The position numbers and the translations under genes are program-made. 64,000 bases of DNA from NCBI GenBank assembly GCA_012103255.1, contig WLXD01000002.1:744001-808000 (forward strand). The letters run 5' to 3'. Source of the stretch: Acidobacteriota bacterium. Lineage in GTDB: Bacteria; Acidobacteriota; UBA890; WLXD01. Shown here in pieces: positions 54,609 to 61,166 of the stretch. Position 1 is the first letter of the stretch, and every line of letters starts with the position of its first letter. The notes below the pieces were generated by a model. That model was given only the letters and a program-made list of their open reading frames with translations, was not told where the DNA came from and did not search any database.

Positions 54609-54657
54609 CAGCTCTTCCCCGGGGGTCTTCTGGGTAGGGTGACGCGGTGCCGGAATC

Positions 54658-55119
54658 TTACCCTTCTGAACTAAGTCGTTCGCGAACCGCCCGGTTGACG
54701 GCCGTACCATCGAGACCATCGTGATTCTTCATGATGTGTCCCATCACGCGACCGATCGCTGAAGGGTCCGACGCTCCCAGCTCCGCGATGGCGGCATCAA
54801 CGATTTCTCCGAGATCTGCGGCCGACACGCTCTCCGGCAACCACCGCTGCAGGTATTCGACCTCGAAGCGAAGCTTCGCTGCCGCCTCAGCGCCGCGCTC
54901 ACCGTAGCCCTCGTACTCGACCAGCGCTTTGCGCATCTTCTTGGCGTACGCGGCGATCGTGACGCGATATAGGTCGTCGTCGGGTTCGGCATCGAAGCCC
55001 GGAGCGGTAACCACGCGTTGGATCTCGGTGTTGATCTGCCGTACGACGTCCGCACGGGCGCCATCACGCTCTCGCATGGCGTCCTTCAGTTCTGCTGCAA
55101 GGTCGTCCTTGATCGTCAC
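54658..55119 (-). CDS. YqeY/GatB-related protein
   Basis: The 153-residue protein starts at GTG 55119, seven bases after GGAG, overlapping the upstream P-loop gene by four bases. It has the YqeY pattern: IKDDLAAELKDAMRERD, YLQRWLPESVSAADL, and the tail domain DPSAIGRVMGHIMKNHDGLDGTAVNRAVRERL shared with GatB and Glu-tRNA amidotransferase tail domains. The domain binds tRNA in GatB; the role of free YqeY is not settled. Cytoplasmic. Confidence 0.93.
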   Translation of the reverse strand: MTIKDDLAAELKDAMRERDGARADVVRQINTEIQRVVTAPGFDAEPDDDLYRVTIAAYAKKMRKALVEYEGYGERGAEAAAKLRFEVEYLQRWLPESVSAADLGEIVDAAIAELGASDPSAIGRVMGHIMKNHDGLDGTAVNRAVRERLSSEG

Positions 55120-55685
55120 TTCCGCTCTCCTGATCCGCCCGCTGGTGCGCCGCCGCGCATCGTTTCCACGTGTGCCACGAGTTCGTCGGCATCACGCGAT
55201 CGCCTGAGTTCTACAAACGGTAGTTTCCGCCATTCCGGCGCAGCGCGTAGGCGGCCATATTTCTCGCGGTTGTGGCGATGGGTTGCGAGCACCCAGATCA
55301 GGATCGAGTCGTGTGACAGAAAGGTCCGACGCCACGACTCCCGATTGCCGGCGTACAGCGGTTCACGACTGATAACGCGGCGCATGGTGCGCGCGAGCGC
55401 GCGGCGAAACACGAGCGGCAAGGGGTAGTTCAGCCAGACCACATGCGTCGCGCGAGCCCAGACCAGGTCACGCGCCTTTGAGTAGTTCCCATCAATGATC
55501 CAGCGATCGGCCGAGGCGATCTTCTCGACTCGGTCGCGAAACTCATCGGTCGGCCGCTCCTGCCAATCAGGAAGAAAGTACTCCGCGTCCAATTGGGTAT
55601 GCGGCAAGCCGGTCGCCCGGGACAGACGCGCCGCGACGTGGCTCTTGCCACTGCAACTGGTGCCCACCACGGATACCCGGAGCAT
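55116..55685 (-). CDS. P-loop kinase, adenylate-kinase/topology-modulation-like
   Basis: The protein has 189 residues from ATG 55685; GTG 55709, which overlaps the PIN gene stop by four bases, is a second possibility. Walker A is GTSCSGKSH, followed by HTQLDAEYFLPDWQERP, a helix RWIIDGNYSK and an Arg-rich lid (RRALARTMRRVISREPLYAG). This is the layout of FlaR/DNA topology modulation-type proteins, related to adenylate kinase. It likely phosphorylates a small substrate. It belongs to the unit PIN, P-loop, yqeY. Confidence 0.87.
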   Translation of the reverse strand: MLRVSVVGTSCSGKSHVAARLSRATGLPHTQLDAEYFLPDWQERPTDEFRDRVEKIASADRWIIDGNYSKARDLVWARATHVVWLNYPLPLVFRRALARTMRRVISREPLYAGNRESWRRTFLSHDSILIWVLATHRHNREKYGRLRAAPEWRKLPFVELRRSRDADELVAHVETMRGGAPAGGSGERK

Positions 55686-55705
55686 CGGGTCGTCTGCGCG
55701 GTCGC

Positions 55706-56158
55706 TCACCGGAGCCACCAGCTCAAGAACTCGGAAGGCGAAAAGACTCGCACCGGCAGTCGGCTCCGCGGACCCAGCAGGTCATCGTCGCTGGAGACGA
55801 GAGTTGAGTTCGACGCGTCGGCTAGCGCCACGAATTCGCGATCCACCTCACCCTTCACGAAATCGAATGGCCCGGTGTCGAGCGGCGCTGTGATTTCCAA
55901 CTCAGGCAAAAACAACGCGGCCACCCGACTCCAGGAGAGCGGCGGGATCTGGCTGAGAATGCGCTGAGTCTCACCGCGAGTCCGCTGATTCCAGCGAATC
56001 GCGAACTCGCCGGCTCGGGCCGACTCGAGAATCCTCGCGGATGCGCTGCCCTCATTGAAGCCCGCAGCGACGAAGACGTTGGTGTCGACAACCAACGGCA
56101 ATCGAGAGCCAGGCTGTCCACGCGCGGGGGAACTAGGATTCGGTGCGCCGCCAGCCAT
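55706..56158 (-). CDS. PIN-domain ribonuclease-like protein
   Basis: The 150-residue protein starts at ATG 56158 (GAGG six bases upstream) and has a PIN fold: first acidic residue in PLVVDTNVFVAAGF, middle EITAPLDTG, and the last acidic pair in ADASNSTLVSSDDDLL. It resembles PIN proteins annotated as toxins of type II toxin-antitoxin systems (COG1569-like). No small antitoxin-type gene is visible; the upstream gene encodes a membrane peptide. RNA cleavage is expected from the acidic residues. A cellular housekeeping role is also possible. Confidence 0.83.
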   Translation of the reverse strand: MAGGAPNPSSPARGQPGSRLPLVVDTNVFVAAGFNEGSASARILESARAGEFAIRWNQRTRGETQRILSQIPPLSWSRVAALFLPELEITAPLDTGPFDFVKGEVDREFVALADASNSTLVSSDDDLLGPRSRLPVRVFSPSEFLSWWLR

Positions 56159-56315
56159 GCAAGACCTCGGCCCAGATGCCGATTTCACCGACCGCCCCGA
56201 GCAAGAACAACGCGCCGAACGCGAGACCGGCCAGGCCAGAGACGAAGGCCAGGCCGTAGCCACTTACGGCCAAGAGCACGAATCCGACAAGGCGGCGCGG
56301 GCGAAGAAAACTCAT
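56133..56315 (-). CDS. Small hydrophobic membrane protein
   Basis: A 60-residue protein with a positively charged start (MSFLRPRRLVGF) and two membrane segments (VLLAVSGYGLAFVSGLAGL and AFGALFLLGAVGEIGIW), ending in LHGWRRTES. It is translated from ATG 56315 with a weak ribosome-binding site and overlaps the PIN gene by 26 bases. No family is recognised. Its reality is uncertain but the hydrophobic pattern and position favour it. Confidence 0.6.
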   Translation of the reverse strand: MSFLRPRRLVGFVLLAVSGYGLAFVSGLAGLAFGALFLLGAVGEIGIWAEVLHGWRRTES

Positions 56316-56336
56316 ACCCGCAACTTAGCATGCAAC

Positions 56337-56365
56337 TTGACTGACGAGTCCTTCGTTCTTATTGT
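56337..56365 (+). promoter_or_regulatory. PadR-3 promoter
   Basis: -35 TTGACT (56337-56342), 17-base spacer, -10 TATTGT (56360-56365). The tandem repeat starts at the last bases of the -10 box, so a repressor there would cover the start site. Confidence 0.55.
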
Positions 56366-56393
56366 TGACAATATCAACGTTGACAACATCAAC
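56364..56393 (+). repeat. 15-base tandem repeat, probable PadR-3 operator
   Basis: Two adjoining 15-base copies, GTTGACAATATCAAC and GTTGACAACATCAAC, differing at one base. Each is an inverted repeat GTTGA-N5-TCAAC, and the junction adds TCAACGTTGA. The tract is AT-rich and unlike its surroundings. Confidence 0.65.
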
Positions 56394-56419
56394 CAAACTC
56401 GAAATCGAAGGTAACCGCC

Positions 56420-56752
56420 ATGTCGAAGGACTCGCTAGGCGATCTGGAATTCCTGGTTCTACTTGCCATTCTGCGGCTCGAGGACCATGCGTACGGCGTA
56501 TCGATCGCCGAGGAACTCGACGAGCGTGCCGGGCGTAGCCTGTCGCGAGCGACGATCCACGTCACCCTGCGACGGCTAGAAGAGCATGGCCTTGTAGGCT
56601 CTGAGCTCGGCGCGCCACGCGACGACCGTGGCGGAAAACCGCGGCGCTACTACCGCGTTCGCGCCGCGGGACTGCAGTTGGTGCGGCGGTCCAAGGAAAC
56701 GTACTCCCGCATGTGGCACGGCCTCGGTGCCGTCCTTGAAGGCTCCCGGTGA
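56420..56752 (+). CDS. PadR-family repressor 3, ADOP-E partner
   Basis: The protein has 110 residues and a PadR winged helix: LEFLVLLAILRLEDHAYGVSIAEEL, LSRATIHVTLRRLEEHGLV and a wing GGKPRRYYRVRAAGLQLV. The stop overlaps the GTG of ADOP-E by four bases. A 15-base tandem repeat with inner inverted repeats lies just downstream of its promoter, fitting self-repression. The start ATG 56420 has AAGGT at a good distance. Effector unknown. Confidence 0.92.
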   Translation: MSKDSLGDLEFLVLLAILRLEDHAYGVSIAEELDERAGRSLSRATIHVTLRRLEEHGLVGSELGAPRDDRGGKPRRYYRVRAAGLQLVRRSKETYSRMWHGLGAVLEGSR

Positions 56753-59403
56753 ATCCGCCTCGACTCTGGCGAGCACTCGTCAACCGTGTCGTGTGGCGGG
56801 ATCGCCGCCATGACATCGCTGCCGATCTGACGGAGGAATTCCGCCACCGCGCGCACGCCGATTCGCCGCGATCCGCACGCCGTTGGTACCGCCGGCAAGC
56901 GCTTGGTTTTGTGAATGCTCGGCTCAAGGAACTCCGGACAATCCCGTTTTCTACTTTGGTAACACGGTCCGACATCCGCGTCGCAGCCCGTCAGGCACGC
57001 CGGCAGCCTGCCGCGACCCTCACGGTAGTCGTCGCGCTGGCCGCTGTGATCGGCCTATCCGTGATCGCATTCACGCTAGCCAAAGGGTTCTTCTTGGTGA
57101 GCTCGGTGTTCCCGAGCGGCGACACCGTCTACGCCGCCCTGGTCAACCGTGCCGAGATCGGTGCCACCCAGGACGTGTATCCCGACGAGGTCCGAGCGTG
57201 GGCGGAACGCGCTCGTTCGATCGAGATGATCGGCGCCGCTCAGATCATCTTCCCGGCAATCGAGCACGGCGATCGACCGCCCTTCCCTCTGGAGTCCGCT
57301 CGCGTGTCGCCCGCCGCTTTTGCGCGGATCGCGCCACCGCCCGTCCTCGGACGCCACTTGTCGGAGGACGATGCGCTGCCAGGCGCCGAACCTGTCATGG
57401 TGATCAGCTATTTCATCTGGCGGAGCCTCTTCGACGAGTCGGATGAGATCGTTGGCACCGTGGTGCCATTCGGCGGCCGCCAACACACCGTCGTCGGCGT
57501 CATGCCGCGTGGCTGGCTCTTCCCAGCCGCTCAGGAGGCGTGGATCCCGTTGTCGCTGGATGCGACTGGCGAGGCTGCCGCGGCCCGGGTGGCTGCAGGC
57601 CCGACGGAGCGTAACGATCAGTACTCGATCACCTGGGTAATTCTCGAGGAAGGCGCGAGCCCGCAGAGCGCCTCCGAGGAACTCACGGTGATTGCGCGCG
57701 AACTCGCGAACGGCCCCTCGGAGTTGGGCGTCCAGGTTGTCCTCTACGCCGACGCACTGGTGCCAGGCCCCTTCAAGATCGCGGCCGGCCTGGTTCTCGG
57801 AATCCTTCTGGTGTTCCTGTGCGGCGTGAGTCTCAACGTGGCCACGCTCGTGCTGTCGCGCTGCGCCATGCGCTCTGACGAACTTGCTGTACGGGCTGCC
57901 ATGGGTGCGCCTCGCGTGCGCATTGTGACCCAGCTCTTTCTGGAGTCGCTGCTCCCAAGTCTCCTGGCCGCCCTTCTCGCGACCTTCCTGCTCAAGTGGG
58001 TACTCCTCGGACTCGACCGCGCCATCGATGGAGCGCTGCCGATGTTCATCAACCTCGACGTGTCACCGGTCGTCTTCATCTACGCGGCGACGCTGGCCTT
58101 CGTCGCCAGCGGGCTCGCCGGGGTGTTGCCGGCCTTGAGAGTGACCAGGACCGATCATGCTGCGCGCCTGCTCAACTCCGGTGGCGCACGCAGCTCGAAC
58201 GCTTCGCTGGGCCGCGTGGCTGCGGTGATGCTCGAACTGCAGTTGGTGGCAGCGCTTACGCTGCTGGGCCTTGGCGGGCTCTTCGCCAACGCATTCGCAA
58301 CCTATACGCAGGTTGCCGCGGGACCAGTGCCGGAGGACCGCGTTCTTACCGCGATGCTCTACCGCGATCCTCGAATCGCGGAGCAAACGGGTGCCAACGG
58401 TGCGAACCGGGAGGAGATGCAGGAGCGCCTCAAGCAGTGGACCGATGCGCTCCGCAGTATTCCTGGGGCGGAGGCTGCCGCCATCACCCAACAGATCCCC
58501 AAGCAGAGCAACAGCGAGGAGCTGGTGCAGGTCGACGGCGACACTGAAACGATCACCCGGCGGGTACGCAGAACCCGCGTTGGTCCAGGCCTCTTCGAAA
58601 CTCTGAGCGTCACGCCGACTCTAGGTAGAGTCTTTGACGCGGCCGACGCCGAGCTGGAGGCCTTTCCCGTGGTCGTTGTCAGCGAGAGTTTCGCGGCGGA
58701 CGTTCTGGGCAGCGGCACGCCTCTAGGTCGCAAGTTGCGTACGGTGATGGACGACGGCGCACTTGGCGAGTGGGCGGAGATCGTCGGCGTGGTACCGGAT
58801 CTGGCGCCTCCGCTGCGCAGCGCCACTGCCGGCGGCGAGATCTATCGGCCGTTGGCGGCTGCAAACCCTGTCTACGCCGCGGTCCGGTTCTCCGGTTCGG
58901 TGCGTGACCTCGCGCAGGGGCTGCGCGCCACCGTCCAGGAGATGGACCCCACGGTGCGGGTCACGGACACGATGCCCTACTCAAGGGCGGGCTGGGAGGT
59001 TCGCAGCACATTCGCCGCCGTGGGATCCGCCCTCGCCGGGCTCGGCGGTGTGGCGATGCTGTTGTCGCTCGCCGGCGTGTATTCACTCGCCTCGCTGGCC
59101 GTCACAACTCGCACTCGAGAGATCGGCACACGGGTAGCCCTGGGTGCGCCGAGGCGAGCCGTGCTTCAGGCGGTACTCGGGCGCACGGCACGTCAACTCG
59201 GGATCGGCTTCGCCGCCGGCATCGTGCTGGCTCTATTGCTCGCGCAGCTCACCAGCCTGCTGCCGTTCGAGATCCCCATGAGCGTGGGCGTGGTGGTCCC
59301 CCTGCTGGCGTTTCTGCTCTTGCTCGGTGGACTGCTCGCCTCCTGGGTACCAGCGCGACGCGCTTTGCGCATCGAACCGATGGACGCGCTGCGCTCGGAG
59401 TAA
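56749..59403 (+). CDS. ADOP-type duplicated ABC permease E, second prefix type
   Basis: The 884-residue protein starts at GTG 56749 within the PadR-3 stop. Its prefix differs from ADOP-B, D and F: WRDRRHDIAADLTEEFRHRA, with a charged helix and no RLxP motif, about 80 residues. The core has the first helix near 85-110, MacB-like domain, FtsX helices near 340-465, and a second half ending LLASWVPARRALRIEPMDALRSE. No ATPase. It ends six bases from the convergent protease gene. Confidence 0.9.
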   Translation: MNPPRLWRALVNRVVWRDRRHDIAADLTEEFRHRAHADSPRSARRWYRRQALGFVNARLKELRTIPFSTLVTRSDIRVAARQARRQPAATLTVVVALAAVIGLSVIAFTLAKGFFLVSSVFPSGDTVYAALVNRAEIGATQDVYPDEVRAWAERARSIEMIGAAQIIFPAIEHGDRPPFPLESARVSPAAFARIAPPPVLGRHLSEDDALPGAEPVMVISYFIWRSLFDESDEIVGTVVPFGGRQHTVVGVMPRGWLFPAAQEAWIPLSLDATGEAAAARVAAGPTERNDQYSITWVILEEGASPQSASEELTVIARELANGPSELGVQVVLYADALVPGPFKIAAGLVLGILLVFLCGVSLNVATLVLSRCAMRSDELAVRAAMGAPRVRIVTQLFLESLLPSLLAALLATFLLKWVLLGLDRAIDGALPMFINLDVSPVVFIYAATLAFVASGLAGVLPALRVTRTDHAARLLNSGGARSSNASLGRVAAVMLELQLVAALTLLGLGGLFANAFATYTQVAAGPVPEDRVLTAMLYRDPRIAEQTGANGANREEMQERLKQWTDALRSIPGAEAAAITQQIPKQSNSEELVQVDGDTETITRRVRRTRVGPGLFETLSVTPTLGRVFDAADAELEAFPVVVVSESFAADVLGSGTPLGRKLRTVMDDGALGEWAEIVGVVPDLAPPLRSATAGGEIYRPLAAANPVYAAVRFSGSVRDLAQGLRATVQEMDPTVRVTDTMPYSRAGWEVRSTFAAVGSALAGLGGVAMLLSLAGVYSLASLAVTTRTREIGTRVALGAPRRAVLQAVLGRTARQLGIGFAAGIVLALLLAQLTSLLPFEIPMSVGVVVPLLAFLLLLGGLLASWVPARRALRIEPMDALRSE

Positions 59404-59408
59404 TTCCT

Positions 59409-60662
59409 TCAGCTGAGCAATTCGCGGGCAGTGAGCGTTACGTCGAAGTCCTCCCCCGCGCGGCGAACACGCAAAGTAATCGACGTACCTGCTCCGCTTT
59501 CCCAAACAGTGAAGATGCGCGTAAGCGGCAGCTCGCTCAGCGACGACCCATCGATCGTAATGATCTCGTCCCCACGCATCATGCCCGCGCGCTCCGCCGG
59601 CGAACCCGGGACGAGCCAGGCCACGGTCATCGAGCTTTCGCCCGGCGCCCACGGTGCCGGTACCACGCCGGTGGTGTTGTACGGAAAGGGCACGGCGTAG
59701 CGATCACCCTTCTCAAAGATCGCGCGTCCGCCGCGATAGTCCACAAAGAGACGGAATCGACGAAGTGCCTCGACACCAATGGCACCGTCGAGACGCAGAC
59801 CCGGCGCCATTCGAGCCAGCGGGGCGTCTGGCTTGAATCCGGCCGGAATCGATTCCAGTCGTAGCCCACCGAGCTCAACACTCGCGACACGCCCAACGCT
59901 GGCACTCTCCGGTCCACTCACGCCCCAGCCCACTATGGATTCGACCGTGGCGTAGCCGGCTGACGGCGAGTCCATCCAGAGTTGGAGAGCAGACGAGCGC
60001 CCCGTGTCCAGGTGGAGCTTGGCCAGAATCTCGTCTCGGCCCACTACTTCAACCGGGATATCGACCAGATACGGCTGTCCGTACGGTGAAACGCCCAATG
60101 CGACCTCGCGACCGGCGCCGTCGTACTCGAACGACACGGGCGGATGGAAGCGAACCACCTCTGCCTCGAAGTCAATCTCGACGACGGCGTTCTGGAATAC
60201 GGAGCCGCCGAACGCCCCGTCCAGCCCGCCCAGTACGTCTTTCCCCGGCCCGACCAGAACATTGGCATTGGAGATCTGGAGAGGCCCCAACGTGGCGCTC
60301 ACCCCCTGACTGAGATCGGCCGGGATCATGTCGCCGTCACCGCCTCCGCCGACCATGATGCGCTGCGAATCACCGAGCCCGAGGGTCGCGGCCGTACTCT
60401 CCTGCGGCACAAGGATCATCGGCGCTCCTGTATCGAGCACCATCCTCAAGGGGCGTGAGCCGTTGATCGACAGCTGAACCACGATCCAGTTCCGATAGGT
60501 CTCGAACGGAAGTTCCACGACGCCCTGATTCCCGGGCCACGTGACGTCAGCCGGAACCTCGAAGGGACTACTGCCGTGCTGTGCATCGACGGGCAGTCCG
60601 ACGAGGAAAAGGGCAACAAGAGCCGCGGCGTATCCAATCCTCAAACGGGTTTCACGCGTCAT
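59409..60662 (-). CDS. Exported retropepsin-like aspartyl protease with PDZ domain
   Basis: The 417-residue protein has a signal peptide ending LPVDAQ. Two aspartyl-protease-like halves are present: RMVLDTGAPMIL and LHLDTGRSSALQL, giving both catalytic Asp. A C-terminal PDZ domain (about 330-417) has VPGSPAERAGMMRGDEIITIDG. PDZ domains bind C-termini and could choose substrates. Similar proteins occur in Bacteroidota and Acidobacteriota. Likely periplasmic. It is divergent from PadR-4, 150 bases away. Confidence 0.9.
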   Translation of the reverse strand: MTRETRLRIGYAAALVALFLVGLPVDAQHGSSPFEVPADVTWPGNQGVVELPFETYRNWIVVQLSINGSRPLRMVLDTGAPMILVPQESTAATLGLGDSQRIMVGGGGDGDMIPADLSQGVSATLGPLQISNANVLVGPGKDVLGGLDGAFGGSVFQNAVVEIDFEAEVVRFHPPVSFEYDGAGREVALGVSPYGQPYLVDIPVEVVGRDEILAKLHLDTGRSSALQLWMDSPSAGYATVESIVGWGVSGPESASVGRVASVELGGLRLESIPAGFKPDAPLARMAPGLRLDGAIGVEALRRFRLFVDYRGGRAIFEKGDRYAVPFPYNTTGVVPAPWAPGESSMTVAWLVPGSPAERAGMMRGDEIITIDGSSLSELPLTRIFTVWESGAGTSITLRVRRAGEDFDVTLTARELLS

Positions 60663-60740
60663 AAAGAGGGAGTCCTTCGTCTGCGCGACGACACTGGGGA
60701 TGTAGTCCTACACGCCAGTACTCACCACCGACCGGAAGCG

Positions 60741-60769
60741 TTGACAGGAGAACTCGAAACTTAAATACT
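60741..60769 (+). promoter_or_regulatory. PadR-4 promoter
   Basis: A perfect TTGACA at 60741-60746, then 17 bases and a weak -10 AATACT (60764-60769). ATTG-N4-CAAT (60786-60797) follows. The operator is not clear here. Confidence 0.4.
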
Positions 60770-60812
60770 CTTTCGACGTATATGTATTGAGAGCAATTAC
60801 CGGGACAACACC

Positions 60813-61166
60813 ATGAGCCAGCGCGACGCCGACGGCATCAGCAATCTCGAATACCACGTGCTCCTCGCAATGGCCGAGGGCCCGCGCTACGGATACGCGA
60901 TCAAGACCGCGGTTGAGGGTGAGTCGAGTGGCGCGCTACAGCCGAGAGCCGGATCGCTCTATCGGGTACTCGCGCGGCTGATCAGCGCGGGCTGGGTGAC
61001 CGAAACAGAGGCGCCGGAACCCGATGAGCCTCATCCCGGCCGCGCCAGGAAGTACTACGGCCTCACGGAGCCAGGGCGCGAGGCCCTCGCGAACGAAGCC
61101 CGGCGCCTGCGCGATGTGGCGGCGCTGGCTGAGGACCGCCTTGGAATAGCGGACGGCGGCCGATGA
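60813..61166 (+). CDS. PadR-family repressor 4, ADOP-F partner
   Basis: The 117-residue protein shows a PadR winged helix: LEYHVLLAMAEGPRYGYAIKTAV, RAGSLYRVLARLISAGWVTE and wing ARKYYGLTEPGREALANEA. It is the nearest relative of PadR-1 in length and order of motifs. Its stop overlaps the ADOP-F start by four bases (ATGA). A promoter with a perfect TTGACA lies about 70 bases upstream. No ribosome-binding site is clear; GGGAC is near. Effector unknown. Confidence 0.92.
   Translation: MSQRDADGISNLEYHVLLAMAEGPRYGYAIKTAVEGESSGALQPRAGSLYRVLARLISAGWVTETEAPEPDEPHPGRARKYYGLTEPGREALANEARRLRDVAALAEDRLGIADGGR

Noticed and set aside
55706-56158. Complete type II toxin-antitoxin pair
   Set aside because: No small DNA-binding antitoxin frame is present on either side of the PIN gene.
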